Below are positions 8,655 to 17,543 of a stretch of 64,000 nucleotides of DNA, one piece after another (the stretch's first letter is position 1; the number at the start of each line of letters is the position of its first letter). Source of the DNA: JALZKA01 sp963753385. GTDB taxonomy: Bacteria; Actinomycetota; Thermoleophilia; Solirubrobacterales; 70-9. The position numbers and the translations under genes were made by a program. The stretch lies in assembly GCA_963753385.1 (NCBI GenBank), contig CAVWCC010000005.1:434001-498000 (forward strand). Direction: 5' to 3'. A model generated the notes under the pieces. It had not been told where the DNA came from, searched no databases, and saw only the letters and a program-made list of their open reading frames with translations.

Positions 8655-10430
8655 CTAGAGGCTGATCCTGGCCTTGAGCTCGTCCAGGAAGTCCTTCGGG
8701 AACCCGGGGATCGAGTCGAGCTCGTCGAGCGACTTGAAGCTCCCGGTCTTCTCGCGATAAGAGAGCACTCGCCCGGTCTGCGTGACCGAGAGGCCGAGCT
8801 CGCGGAGCTGGTCGTAGGAGGCTGAATTCAGCGAGATCGCGTCGGCGGCAGGGCCGGGGTTCGGCTCCGGGTCCGGCTCGGATGCCTCGGGCTCCGGGTC
8901 CGGCTCCGGCTCTGAAAGGGGCTCCGGCTCCGGGGCGGGCTCTGGGACGGGCTCTGGGACGGGCTCCGGCTCCGGGGCGGGCTCGGCCACCTCCGCGGGG
9001 GGCGGCGACTCGTCGAAGATGTCACGCGGGTCGACCCCGGGGACCGGGCTCGCGGCCTCGTCGACCATCACCTTCGCGCGCTCCTCGGCTGTCGTTGCCC
9101 GGCGCTCGGCCTCGGCGATCCGGTCCAGCATCGTCCGCAGGTCCTCGGTCCGCTTGATCTCTGCGGCCTTGAGCTCGGCCAAGCGCTCCGCTCGCTCGGC
9201 GCGGGCCTCGGCCTCGGCGGCGCGTGCCTCGACATCCTCGAGCCGCTTGGCTGCCCGCTCCAGCGCCTCCGCGGTTCGCTGCTGGCTTTCGGCGAGCCGC
9301 TCCTCGGTCCGGGCGAGCTCGGCTGTCAGGGTCTCCTCCTGTGAACGGCGCTCCTCGAGCTGGCGCTCGGCAGCCTGAAGCTCGGCCAGGAGGCGGTCGC
9401 GCACCGGGTTGGGCGCGACGTCCGCCTCCTGCCGAACTCTCTCCTCCTCAGCGCGCGCGGTTTCCTCGGCTCCTGCCACGACGCGCTGCTCGACCTGCTC
9501 CATGCGCTGCTCCGCCTGGCGCTGCCGTTCCTCGGCCTCCCGAATCCGGCGCTCGGCTTCGTCCTCGGGGGTCTCACCCTGATCCGAGGCGAGCGCCGCA
9601 CCGTCCTCAGGGCTCTCACCCTGATCCGAGGCGAGCGCCGCACCCGCCGTGCCCGCGACACCCGCAGCGCTCGCGATCGCCGGCTCGGACGGAGGCTCCT
9701 CGACCTCCGCTGCGGGGGCGGGCTCATGGATGATCGTGTCGAGGCCTTCGCCGGCGGTCGCCGCCGTCGCCTCCGTTGCTTCCGGTGCCGCCTCAGCCTC
9801 CGGAGTCCCGCCGGCCTCCTTCTCCGCCTTCGCCCGTGCCTTCGCGTCCTTCTTGGCCTGCTTCTCGGCGTCCCGCGCCTCGCGTTTCGCCGTGATCGTC
9901 CGGCGCCGCTCCTCGCGCGCCTGGGCACGCTCGGCGGTGCGTGATTCGCGCGCCTGCGCCTTCTCGGCTCGCTTGGCCCGGCGACGCTCACGCATCGAGG
10001 GCTTCTGATCCAACTTCGCCTCGGCCTTGGCGCTCTGCTTCTGCTCTGCCGCAGCCTTCTTCGCCAGCCGGCGCTCTTCCTTGCGACGTTCCGCCTCGGC
10101 TCGCTCGGCCTGGCGCGCCTCGGCCTTCGCGGCGCGGCGGCTCGCGCGTGTCGACGCCGGCGGAGCGGGAGCGGCCGCCGGCGCTGCCGCCGTAGGGGGG
10201 GCCCCCGGCGGCGGGACCGAACCGGGGGCCGACGGGTCGGGCGCGGTGGGCGACGGGGGCGGAGCGGCCTCGGGGGTCGGCGCCTCGGACGTGGAGGCCG
10301 GCTCGTCCCCGGTCGCAGCAGGGGTCGTCACCTCGGCGGTGTCGCCCTCGGGCAGGCTCGCGGGGGGTGGCGCCTCCGCGGACTCACCCTGCTCCTCGTC
10401 ATTGCGCCGCTGAAGCCGGAACGAGCGCAT
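8655..10430 (-). CDS. Long charged coiled-coil protein with a C-terminal helix-hairpin-helix domain
   Basis: 591 residues in four zones. An N-terminal Ala/Pro-rich segment (to about 95) is followed by a very basic, Lys/Arg/Ala-rich helix (about 95-210). A long Glu/Arg/Ala coiled coil covers about 290-460. A Pro-Glu repeat tract leads to a ComEA-like HhH domain (last 60 residues, LNSASYDQLRELG and IPGFPKDFLDELKARISL). HhH domains bind DNA non-specifically. No signal peptide or membrane segment is visible. The role is unknown; a DNA-associated structural protein is the simplest guess. Composition is biased, so similarity searches may mislead. Confidence 0.7.
   Translation of the reverse strand: MRSFRLQRRNDEEQGESAEAPPPASLPEGDTAEVTTPAATGDEPASTSEAPTPEAAPPPSPTAPDPSAPGSVPPPGAPPTAAAPAAAPAPPASTRASRRAAKAEARQAERAEAERRKEERRLAKKAAAEQKQSAKAEAKLDQKPSMRERRRAKRAEKAQARESRTAERAQAREERRRTITAKREARDAEKQAKKDAKARAKAEKEAGGTPEAEAAPEATEATAATAGEGLDTIIHEPAPAAEVEEPPSEPAIASAAGVAGTAGAALASDQGESPEDGAALASDQGETPEDEAERRIREAEERQRQAEQRMEQVEQRVVAGAEETARAEEERVRQEADVAPNPVRDRLLAELQAAERQLEERRSQEETLTAELARTEERLAESQQRTAEALERAAKRLEDVEARAAEAEARAERAERLAELKAAEIKRTEDLRTMLDRIAEAERRATTAEERAKVMVDEAASPVPGVDPRDIFDESPPPAEVAEPAPEPEPVPEPVPEPAPEPEPLSEPEPDPEPEASEPDPEPNPGPAADAISLNSASYDQLRELGLSVTQTGRVLSYREKTGSFKSLDELDSIPGFPKDFLDELKARISL
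9572..9644. repeat. Tandem 42-bp repeat inside the HhH-protein gene
   Basis: A 31-nt segment starting TCTCACCCTGATCCGAGG occurs at 9572-9602 and again at 9614-9644, exactly 42 nt apart. It duplicates 14 codons (ALASDQGE followed by SPED or TPED). The repeat preserves the frame and sits in the low-complexity part of the protein. Confidence 0.85.
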
Positions 10431-10505
10431 CGCGCCTATCGTCGCACACGCTCCCGCGCACGGTCCAGTCGACCTGGTCGCGAGGGCAGAGTTGCAGGCG
10501 CCGGC

Positions 10506-10985
10506 CTAACGCGTGCGGTGGCGCAGCTCCCGCTCGACCTCGCGCTTGACCTCGCGATCGCGGATCTCGCGCCGGCGGTCGCGCCCCTCCTTGCCCCGGG
10601 CGAGCGCCAGCTCGACCTTCGCCCGCCGGCCCTTGAAGTAGATGCGGGTGGGGATCAGCGTCAGGCCCTTCTGCTGCGTGCGCCCGAGCAGCCGCTCGAT
10701 CTCGTAGCGGTGGAGGAGGAGCTTGCGATGCCGCTCGGGATCGTGGTTCTCACCCGCTGCCGGTGGATAGGGCGGGATGTGGAGGTTGCGAAGCCAGACC
10801 TCCCCGTCGGAGACCACGGCGTACGCATCCGCGAGCGTGGCCTTGCCCGAGCGCAGCGACTTGACCTCGGTGCCGAGCAGCTCGATCCCGGCCTCGAACT
10901 TCTCGACGAACTCGTACTTGTGCGATGCGCGCCGGTTGGACGCGACGTCGCCCGAAGCGAGCTTCCTCTTTGCCTTCTTTGCCAT
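10506..10985 (-). CDS. smpB: SsrA-binding protein SmpB
   Basis: 159 residues, the normal length. Diagnostic segments are SHKYEFVEKFEAGIELLGTEVKSLR near the N-terminus, ending in the G-T-E-V-K-S-L-R core, then NLHIPPYPPA and a basic C-terminal tail of Arg/Lys/Glu. SmpB carries alanyl-tmRNA to stalled ribosomes for trans-translation. It follows rnr on the same strand, separated by about 140 nt filled with a family A and a family B repeat. The A element stops 11 nt before the ATG. RNase R, which degrades the released mRNA, is encoded just upstream, a functional pairing also seen in other bacteria. No tmRNA gene was found in the window. Confidence 0.97.
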   Translation of the reverse strand: MAKKAKRKLASGDVASNRRASHKYEFVEKFEAGIELLGTEVKSLRSGKATLADAYAVVSDGEVWLRNLHIPPYPPAAGENHDPERHRKLLLHRYEIERLLGRTQQKGLTLIPTRIYFKGRRAKVELALARGKEGRDRRREIRDREVKREVERELRHRTR

Positions 10986-10996
10986 CAGTTACCTGG

Positions 10997-11041
10997 ATGA
11001 GCGACGTAAGGCGCGAAAGCATGTTTGCCCGCCTGGTAAGG
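10997..11041 (+). repeat. Family A structured repeat, copy 1
   Basis: 45-nt element beginning ATGAGCGACGTAAGGCGCG and ending CGCCTGGTAAGG. It lies between smpB and rnr, in opposite orientation to smpB, 11 nt from its start codon. The hairpin GCGAC-GTAA-GGCGC has one A-G mismatch. Confidence 0.8.
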
Positions 11042-11076
11042 CCTCATCTCTTTAGGTTGACTGATCGCCCCAATCA

Positions 11077-11130
11077 GCCGCCTCAACAACGGCGGGGCTC
11101 GGCTCCGTCCTTCGGACTCCGCCTCACTAG
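11077..11130 (+). repeat. Family B two-hairpin repeat, copy 1
   Basis: 54-nt element. Hairpin 1 is CCGCC-TCAACAAC-GGCGG and hairpin 2 is GTCC-TTC-GGAC; it ends CTCCGCCTCACTAG. The CTAG carries the stop codon of rnr read on the other strand, so the repeat overlaps the end of that gene by 4 nt. It lies 35 nt from family A copy 1. Confidence 0.85.
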
Positions 11131-12887
11131 GCCGGCTCGAGGTCAGCGCGCCCGCGGGCCGGCTCGACCGAGTGGACGGTCACCGCGAGGGGGTCGCCGA
11201 GGCGCACCTCGCGGCCCGTCCGCCGCCCCACGAGCGCCGTCTCGGTCTCGTTCAGGTCGAACCGCTCGCCGCGCAGGACCCGCGCCGGGACGAAGCCCTC
11301 GTAGACGTCGCCCAGCTCGCCCCCGAACCGGACGAAGGCGCCGGCGCCGACCAAGCCCGAGACCTCGCCCTCGAAGCTCGTGTCCCACCCGTTCTCGAAC
11401 AGCTCACGCTCGAGCAGGAACGAGGCGCACACTCGGTCAGCGCGGCGCTCGATCCGCATCGCCTCCCGCTCCCGCTCCGAGCATCGCCAGCCCGCCTCGC
11501 GGACCTCGCTCGGATCCGGCAGGTCCTCCCCCGCGCCCAGCTCGCCAAGGAGTCCGCGGTGGGCGATCAGGTCGGGGTAGCGGCGAATGGGCGACGTGAA
11601 GTGGCAGTAGGCGGGGCTTCCGAGCCCGGCGTGTCCCAGGTTGCGCTCCAGGTAGTACGCCTGCTTCAGCGAGCGAAGGACGAGCGACGAGTAGGCGTCG
11701 CGCCCGTGCCCACGGCGCCGCGCCTCGGCTGCGACCAGGCGGCTCGTGTCGCCGACGAGTGCGCCGGCCTCGCTCGGGCTCAGCCGGTCGGGCGCCGGCG
11801 GCGTGGGTACCTCGAGGGCGGCGAGCTGGTCGAGGAGCCGTTTCACCCGCTCGGGGTCGGGCTGCTCGTGCACCCGGTAGAGCGTCGTGGCGCGACGCTG
11901 CTCGAGGAGCTCGGCCACACGCTCGTTGGCGAGGATCATCAGGTGCTCGATCAGGCGGTGCGCCTCGCTCTGGGCCACGCCGCGTGCCGCCGTCACGCCG
12001 CCCTCGCCGTCGAACTCGAACTCGGGCTCGAACGATTCGATCTCGAGCGCGCCAACGGGTCGTCGCTCGGCCAGCGCGGCGGCCGCCCGCCGGGCCAGAG
12101 CGAGCGGCTCCGCGACCTCAGGCGGCGGCGAGGCCCGGCCGGCAAACATCTCGTCGAGCTGCTCATAGTCGAGCCGTGCGTCCGAGCGGATGTGGCTTCG
12201 GTAGAACGCTGCGCTCCGGGGCGCGGCCTTCGCGTCGAGGCGGATCTCCGCGGTCACCGCCAGGCGGTCGACGCCCGGGACCAGGCTGCACGCCTCGTCG
12301 GAGAGGGCATGGGGCAGCATCGGCTCGACGGTGCCGGGCGCGTAGACGCTGGTCGTTCGCCGGCCGGCCTCGGCATCGAGGCCGGACCCGGGACGCACGT
12401 GGGCCGACACGTCGGCGATGTGAATCCACAGCCGGACCCCGTCGCCGTCGGCCTCGGCCGAGACCGCGTCGTCGAAGTCGCGCGCGGTGGCAGGGTCCAC
12501 CGTGAACGTCCGCAGCTCGCGCAGGTCGCGGCGCGCCTGGTCGACCTGCGCCGCCCCCGGGATCGCCTCACGAGCCTCGCCCTCGAGCCGGCGGGGATAC
12601 CCGCGGTGCTCGAGCCCCTCCCAGAGCAGTGCGTCGACGACGTCGCGGGCGCGCTTCGGGGAGCCGAGCAGCCGGGTGACACGGACGCCGCGCGAGCCGG
12701 GGGTTGCGAGGACCATCTGCCCAGGCTTCGGATCCAGCTTCCCCCGGGCGATGGGTAGTTGACCGCCGCGCTCGAACAGCGGCTCGACCACCCGGAAGCG
12801 GCCACGCTGGGCGACGACCCCGACCAGCCGGGACCGCGATTCACTCGACCGGCCGCGCCCGCGTGCCCCCGGATCCGGCCGGCTCAA
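11127..12887 (-). CDS. rnr: RNase R/RNase II family 3'-5' exoribonuclease
   Basis: 586 residues: shorter than E. coli RNase R, with a brief N-terminal cold-shock-like region, the RNB catalytic domain, and a C-terminal S1 domain (FEGEVSGLVGAGAFVRF). The metal-binding core TFTVDPATARDFDDAVS is intact, with its aspartates, and CHFTSPIRRYPDLIAHR is present. It degrades structured RNA, for example tmRNA-tagged transcripts. Its start overlaps the stop of the S41 protease by 4 nt, so it is the last coupled member of the ftsEX operon. The stop codon lies in a family B repeat. Confidence 0.92.
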   Translation of the reverse strand: MSRPDPGARGRGRSSESRSRLVGVVAQRGRFRVVEPLFERGGQLPIARGKLDPKPGQMVLATPGSRGVRVTRLLGSPKRARDVVDALLWEGLEHRGYPRRLEGEAREAIPGAAQVDQARRDLRELRTFTVDPATARDFDDAVSAEADGDGVRLWIHIADVSAHVRPGSGLDAEAGRRTTSVYAPGTVEPMLPHALSDEACSLVPGVDRLAVTAEIRLDAKAAPRSAAFYRSHIRSDARLDYEQLDEMFAGRASPPPEVAEPLALARRAAAALAERRPVGALEIESFEPEFEFDGEGGVTAARGVAQSEAHRLIEHLMILANERVAELLEQRRATTLYRVHEQPDPERVKRLLDQLAALEVPTPPAPDRLSPSEAGALVGDTSRLVAAEARRRGHGRDAYSSLVLRSLKQAYYLERNLGHAGLGSPAYCHFTSPIRRYPDLIAHRGLLGELGAGEDLPDPSEVREAGWRCSEREREAMRIERRADRVCASFLLERELFENGWDTSFEGEVSGLVGAGAFVRFGGELGDVYEGFVPARVLRGERFDLNETETALVGRRTGREVRLGDPLAVTVHSVEPARGRADLEPA

Positions 12888-14047
12888 GGCAACTCGGGCG
12901 CCAGCGCGCGAAGCGCCCGCTGAAGTCCCTCGTCGCGGGGAGTCTTCGGGTCGTCGACCGCGCGGACGTCGGGCTTGATCCCCTCGCCCGCCAGCGATAC
13001 ACCGTCGGCGGTCAGGTACTCGCCGATCGTCAGGTCGACGGCACCGCCGTCGGGCAGCTGGATCACCTCCTGGAAGGTGCCCTTGCCGAACGAGGGCTCG
13101 CCCGCAATGGTCCCAAGGTCGTACGAGCTGATCGCTGATGCGAGGATCTCGGCCGCCGACGCGGTGTCGCGGTTGATCAGCACCACCGTCGGGCGCGGGT
13201 CGAGGGCGCCGCCGGTGGCGTCGTAGATCTGTTCGCCGCGGGTGCGGCTGCGGGTGGTGACGACGTCGCCCTCCTCGACGAAAATGCTCGACGATAGGAC
13301 TGCCTCGTTCAGGAGCCCGCCACCGTTTGCGCGGAGGTCGAGGACGAGGCCCTCCGCCCCCTCCCGGTAGAGGCGCTCGATCTCCGAGCGCAGCTCGCCG
13401 TGGGCCCCGCGGCTGAAACCGAAGAACCGAACGTAGGCGACCTCTTGCCCGTTAGCCCTCCGAATCTCGCCCTCCACGGCGGGCACGCGCACCGTTGCCC
13501 GCTCGAGCGTGAGGTCGAAGGGCTCGCCGCCGGCCGCGGGCTCGACCGTGAGCTCGACCTCGGTGCCGGGCTCGCCGACGATCCGCGCTCGGGACACGTC
13601 GGACGGCAGGCCCTCGATCGACCGTCCGTCGACGTGCGTTATTACGTCGCCGGCGGCGAGATCCGAGGCCTCAGCTGGAGAGTCCGGCAGGATGTCGGCC
13701 ACCCGCAGGCCCTTCGGCACCTCGTTCACGGTGAGGCCGACGCCGGAGAACTCGCCGCTCGTCGAGGCGTTGAACTCCTCGAGCTGTTCGGGATCGAAGT
13801 AGTGGGAGAACCGGTCGTCGTAGCGCTCGCGGAGACCGTCGACCATGCCCCGCACCGAGTCCTGGTCGAGGTCGGTGCCATCGACCTCCTTGAAGTAGTT
13901 CTCCTCGATCACCGCGCGGGCGTCGTCGGCCAACGAGTCGCCGCCGTCCCGGGTGAGCGCGGCCACCAACGCGACCACGGCCAACGCGACTACCGCGCCG
14001 GAGATCAGACCCTGGATGAAGCCGGAGCGGCGCTCGTCCTTGGTCAA
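12884..14047 (-). CDS. S41 family C-terminal processing peptidase with PDZ domain
   Basis: 387 residues: an N-terminal membrane anchor (about 10-33), a PDZ domain (about 105-180), and the S41 catalytic core. The motif TASAAEIL carries the nucleophile at about Ser297, and the general base is at about Lys322 in FGKGTFQ, 25 residues on, the spacing known for Prc and D1 processing protease. A second Ser that is usual in the motif is Ala here, but that is not the nucleophile. It acts outside the membrane on protein C-termini. The start overlaps the ftsX stop by 4 nt, so it is probably made with FtsEX, and a role in processing a wall hydrolase is plausible. Confidence 0.93.
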   Translation of the reverse strand: MTKDERRSGFIQGLISGAVVALAVVALVAALTRDGGDSLADDARAVIEENYFKEVDGTDLDQDSVRGMVDGLRERYDDRFSHYFDPEQLEEFNASTSGEFSGVGLTVNEVPKGLRVADILPDSPAEASDLAAGDVITHVDGRSIEGLPSDVSRARIVGEPGTEVELTVEPAAGGEPFDLTLERATVRVPAVEGEIRRANGQEVAYVRFFGFSRGAHGELRSEIERLYREGAEGLVLDLRANGGGLLNEAVLSSSIFVEEGDVVTTRSRTRGEQIYDATGGALDPRPTVVLINRDTASAAEILASAISSYDLGTIAGEPSFGKGTFQEVIQLPDGGAVDLTIGEYLTADGVSLAGEGIKPDVRAVDDPKTPRDEGLQRALRALAPELP

Positions 14048-14952
14048 ACCCTCAGGAAGCGGCGCAGGGTGATGCCACTCCCGAGGGCGGACACTGCGGT
14101 TGCCGAGGCGACCAGGATGATCACCAGGGGCAGGAAGCTCATGGTCGACAGGCTGTCCACCAGGTTGATGCTGTTCGAGAGCGGGTCTACGACGGTCACC
14201 TTTCCGAGCCAGAGTATGGCGACCGCGAGGAGGGCTCCCGCGAGCCCGACGATCACGCCCTCGATGATGAACGGCCAGCGGATGAACCAGTTGGTCGCGC
14301 CCACCAGGCGCATCACCTCAACCTCACGGCGGCGGGCGTAGATCGAGAGGCGGATCGTGTTCCCGACCAGCATCAGCGAGGCGATCAGGAGCAGCGCCGC
14401 GAGGATGATCAGGACAATCTTGACGGCGCCGGTGACGCGCGTGATCTTGCTGGCGTCCTGGCGGGCGTCGCGGACCTCCTCGATGATCGGGTTGATCGGC
14501 TTCGGCTCGCCGGATGGTCCGACCGTGGTGATCGCGGCGGAAACCGCGTTCAGGTTGTCGGGGTCGTCGAGGTCGATCGCGAACGACGCCGGCAGCGGGT
14601 TGGAGTTGAGCTCGTCGATCGAGCTCGCAAGGTCGCCCTTGACGCGGCCCTGGAGGATCTCGACGGCCTCGGCCTTCGAGACGAAGTCAACGCCCTCGAC
14701 GTGGTCGATCGCGGCCAGCTCCTTGGCGAGCGCGTCGATCTCGGCCTGGGTCGCATCGTCATAGAGGTAGACGTTCAGGCCGATCTGGTCGCGCACGTCC
14801 TGGGTCTTGTCCTCGCTCGCCTTGAGGACGGGGACGAGGACGCCCAGGAGCAGCGTGGTGACCACGATCGTGACGATCGCGGCCACGCTGGGGGCGGCGC
14901 TGCGGCGCAGCGCGCGGAAGGCCTCGGAGACGAAGAAGACGACGCGGCCCAT
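14044..14952 (-). CDS. ftsX: Cell division protein FtsX
   Basis: 302 residues with the FtsX layout: TM1 near 20-45, an extracellular domain of about 130 residues (NVYLYDDATQAEIDALAKEL), then three C-terminal membrane helices. YARRREVEVMRLVGATNWFI, between TM2 and TM3, is the conserved coupling segment that docks on FtsE. FtsEX uses ATP to gate a peptidoglycan hydrolase at the division site. The start lies two bases after the ftsE stop. The M23 hydrolase encoded at 41-42 kb is a candidate partner. Confidence 0.95.
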   Translation of the reverse strand: MGRVVFFVSEAFRALRRSAAPSVAAIVTIVVTTLLLGVLVPVLKASEDKTQDVRDQIGLNVYLYDDATQAEIDALAKELAAIDHVEGVDFVSKAEAVEILQGRVKGDLASSIDELNSNPLPASFAIDLDDPDNLNAVSAAITTVGPSGEPKPINPIIEEVRDARQDASKITRVTGAVKIVLIILAALLLIASLMLVGNTIRLSIYARRREVEVMRLVGATNWFIRWPFIIEGVIVGLAGALLAVAILWLGKVTVVDPLSNSINLVDSLSTMSFLPLVIILVASATAVSALGSGITLRRFLRV

Positions 14953-14954
14953 GG

Positions 14955-15827
14955 TCAGTCGGCGTGCTCGTCGTCGGTCTCGGCGCCCGGCTCGACGCCC
15001 ATCTCGTCGTGCAGGCGGGCCGCGAACTCGCGCGTGGACTCGTCGTGGTAGCCGCCGACGCCCTCGTCACGGACCAGGCGGCCCTCCTCGAGCCCGATCA
15101 CGCGGCGGCGCATCTTGTCGACCATGTCGCGGTCGTGGGTGACCACGAGGACCGTCGTGCCGGTCCGGTTGATCCGGTAGAGCAGCTGCATGATCCCGAT
15201 CGACGTCTCGGGGTCGAGGTTCCCGGTCGGCTCGTCGGCGAGGAGCAGCGGCGGGTGGTTCACGAACGCGCGCGCGATCGAGACGCGCTGCTGCTCGCCG
15301 CCCGAGAGCTGGTCGGGGTAGTTGTGGATCTTCGACTGGAGCCCGACCAGGCGGATGATCTCCGGCACCTTGCGGCGGATCTCGGAGCGCTGCTCGCCGA
15401 TCACCTGCAGCGCGTAGGCGACGTTGTCGTACACGGTCCGGTTCGGGAGCAGCTTGAAGTCCTGGAAGACCGTGCCGATCCGGCGCCGGAGCAGCGGCAC
15501 CTTCGACATCGGGATGTCGTTGATGTCGTGGCCGGCGATCTCGACGATCCCCGACGCCGGCTCGACCTCGCGGATCAGCATCTTGATCAGCGTCGACTTG
15601 CCGCAGCCGGTGGGGCCGACGACGAACGCGAACTCGCCGCGCTCGACTTCGAGCGACACCCGCTCGAGCGCGACGTGCCCGCCCGGGTAGACAACCGTCG
15701 TGTCCTTGAGAGCGACGACCGGTGGCGCGGGCGGCGGCTTACCGGTGCGTTGCTGATAGCGCGTCGCGGCGTCGACGTGACCGCGGCCGCGGCCGCGCGA
15801 TGAGGATCGTGAGCGTGTGAGCGCCAT
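14955..15827 (-). CDS. ftsE: Cell division ATP-binding protein FtsE
   Basis: 290 residues, about 60 longer than typical FtsE because of a basic N-terminal extension (residues 1-37, Arg/Ser/Gly-rich, then PPPAPP). The ATPase is complete: Walker A GPTGCGKST, Q-loop FQDFKLLPNRT, signature LSGGEQQR, Walker B LLLADEPTGNLDP, switch His in VVTHDRDM. A second C-terminal extension after EEGRLV is acidic. It partners FtsX, which follows at a spacing of two bases. An internal start near residue 35 is possible, which would remove the extension. Confidence 0.95.
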   Translation of the reverse strand: MALTRSRSSSRGRGRGHVDAATRYQQRTGKPPPAPPVVALKDTTVVYPGGHVALERVSLEVERGEFAFVVGPTGCGKSTLIKMLIREVEPASGIVEIAGHDINDIPMSKVPLLRRRIGTVFQDFKLLPNRTVYDNVAYALQVIGEQRSEIRRKVPEIIRLVGLQSKIHNYPDQLSGGEQQRVSIARAFVNHPPLLLADEPTGNLDPETSIGIMQLLYRINRTGTTVLVVTHDRDMVDKMRRRVIGLEEGRLVRDEGVGGYHDESTREFAARLHDEMGVEPGAETDDEHAD

Positions 15828-15927
15828 CGGTCGAGATCTTTCTTCGGCGCCCGCCTGGTTCCTCTCCGGCCCCCCTCCCCTGCAAGGCGGCGGCCGCGCG
15901 AGCGCCCCGACAGGGTAGCGCAGAGTG

Positions 15928-15941
15928 TTAGCGAACGCTAA
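15928..15941. promoter_or_regulatory. Perfect 14-nt palindrome upstream of ftsE
   Basis: TTAGCGAACGCTAA is two 6-nt arms around AA. It lies about 100 nt upstream of the ftsE start and just beyond the stop of the hydrolase gene. It could be an operator for the ftsEX operon. I recognise no known regulator for it. Confidence 0.35.
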
Positions 15942-15944
15942 AGA

Positions 15945-16781
15945 TCAGCTCAGGCCCTGCACGAACGCGGTCAGCGCGGCGATGAACTCGTCCTCCCGCT
16001 CGCGATGAGGCCAGTGTCCGGTTCCCTGGAGCCAGAGGATCTCCGAACCCTCGCCCAGGATCGCCGCGCTCCGCTCGTACGCCTCCCGCCCGATTCCGGG
16101 GTCGGCGACGATCAGCGCCGGCACCCGGCTCGGCCGCTCGAGCTTCGGAACCGACCTGGGCGTGAGCGCGCGGTAGTAATCCACGGCACCGGCGAGTACG
16201 CGGTCGTCGGCGAACGCCTCCTTGGCGCGCGCGAGGCATCGCTCCGGCTCCGGGCCGGTCCAGCGCGGCGCCCAGCGGCGGTAGAGGCTGTCGAGGTACG
16301 CGAAGTCGTTGCGCTTGACGCTGCGCTCGGCCCAGGGAAGGTTGAGCGCGAGCATGTGCCGGGCGGCGACCAGTGTCAGTGGCGAGCGCGGCAGGTGGTT
16401 CGGGTTCGGGAGCGCGATCGGAACGATCCCGCGTACGCGGTCGGGGTGCAGTGCGGCGGCGCCATAGACCATCATCGATCCCCAGTCGTGGCCGGCGATG
16501 ACCGCGTCGTCTTCGCCAAGCGCCTCCAGGAGCCGGATCGGGTCGGAGCTGATCGTCACCAGGTCATAGGGGCGCCCGGGGACGATCGTGTCCGGGTGGT
16601 ACCCGCGCAGCCAGGGGCGAACGACTCGGTAGCCGGAATCCGCGAGCGCCGCCGCGATCCCCTCGTAGCCGTGCGGGGTGTCGGGAAAGCCGTGGATGAG
16701 CACCACGAGCGGCCCCTCGCCCTCGTCGACGAAGACGAACGTCTGCCCGTCATCGGTCTCGGCCCGGGACCACTCGGCCAT
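15945..16781 (-). CDS. Alpha/beta hydrolase (epoxide-hydrolase-like)
   Basis: 278 residues. Oxyanion-hole motif HGFPDTPHGY (about 31-40), nucleophile elbow GHDWGS with Asp as nucleophile, and a late catalytic His in GTGHWPHRE. Asp as nucleophile together with HGFP is the epoxide hydrolase/haloalkane dehalogenase pattern; a conserved cap-domain Tyr would favour epoxide hydrolase, but I cannot assign it surely. Substrate unknown. ATG 16781 gives a start right before the core fold. It is divergent from the secreted protein at 16848. Confidence 0.85.
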   Translation of the reverse strand: MAEWSRAETDDGQTFVFVDEGEGPLVVLIHGFPDTPHGYEGIAAALADSGYRVVRPWLRGYHPDTIVPGRPYDLVTISSDPIRLLEALGEDDAVIAGHDWGSMMVYGAAALHPDRVRGIVPIALPNPNHLPRSPLTLVAARHMLALNLPWAERSVKRNDFAYLDSLYRRWAPRWTGPEPERCLARAKEAFADDRVLAGAVDYYRALTPRSVPKLERPSRVPALIVADPGIGREAYERSAAILGEGSEILWLQGTGHWPHREREDEFIAALTAFVQGLS

Positions 16782-16847
16782 CGCGCGGATCGTATGCGGC
16801 CGCGAATCGGTCTAGGGTGATCCATCACCAACGCGAGGGAGGAATCG

Positions 16848-17531
16848 ATGATCAGGCGGGTAGCAAGCCATCTCGGCCGGAACGTCTACGGGTTGATCGC
16901 GATCACGATCGCGCTCAGCGGGACGGCCTACGCGGCGGCGAAGATCGGGGCCGGTGACATCAAGCCGGACGCCGTGCGGGCCAAGCACATCAAGGACGGC
17001 CAGGTTCGAACCGGCGAGGTGCGCGACGAGGCCCTCTCCAGCACAGACATCGCCGACGCATCTCTCACCGGGGACGACATCGCGGAGGAGTCCCTCATCG
17101 GCGTCAACGCGGCCACGCTGAACGGCGCGATCGTGATCTCCGACCAGGGCAGCGCGGGCGCCGGCCAGAGCGGGCCGCAGAGCCTCGGGACGATCCCGGG
17201 TGTCGGCCACTTCGAGATCGAATGCGACGCGGCGTCGATGCAGATGAGGTTCGTCAGCGAGTTCGGCGGTGGGAACCTCGCCGTCATCCAGGATGCCGGC
17301 GGGGCGGACGCGGTCTACGAGGAGATTGCGAATGGCGCCGGCACCACCCTGATCACCACCGGCACCGTGGACGCAGCGGCGGACATGGTCACCTACCGGA
17401 TCCACCGCGGCCAGCAGGCCGCCCCGGAGGTCGAGACCCCAAAGGCGACCATCACGGTGACCGCGAGGCGCGGCTCGGACACGATCCCAGACCTCTGCAA
17501 CTACACGGTCCAGGGGATCGCGCAGCCGTAG
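16848..17531 (+). CDS. Secreted protein with short D-I repeats (family common in Thermoleophilia)
   Basis: 227 residues. N-terminal signal: LIAITIALSGTAYAA, with the cleavage site likely after AYA. Next comes a run of short repeats ending in D-I or H-I (GAGDIKPDAV, KHIKDGQV, STDIADASLTGDDI), resembling a short beta-solenoid, then a roughly 130-residue beta-rich domain with two Cys. No enzymatic motif. A strong ribosome site (GAGGGAGGAA) precedes the ATG. From memory, proteins with this start are plentiful in Solirubrobacterales; that is recollection, not a search result. Function unknown. Confidence 0.8.
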   Translation: MIRRVASHLGRNVYGLIAITIALSGTAYAAAKIGAGDIKPDAVRAKHIKDGQVRTGEVRDEALSSTDIADASLTGDDIAEESLIGVNAATLNGAIVISDQGSAGAGQSGPQSLGTIPGVGHFEIECDAASMQMRFVSEFGGGNLAVIQDAGGADAVYEEIANGAGTTLITTGTVDAAADMVTYRIHRGQQAAPEVETPKATITVTARRGSDTIPDLCNYTVQGIAQP

Positions 17532-17543
17532 GCGAGGCGCCGG

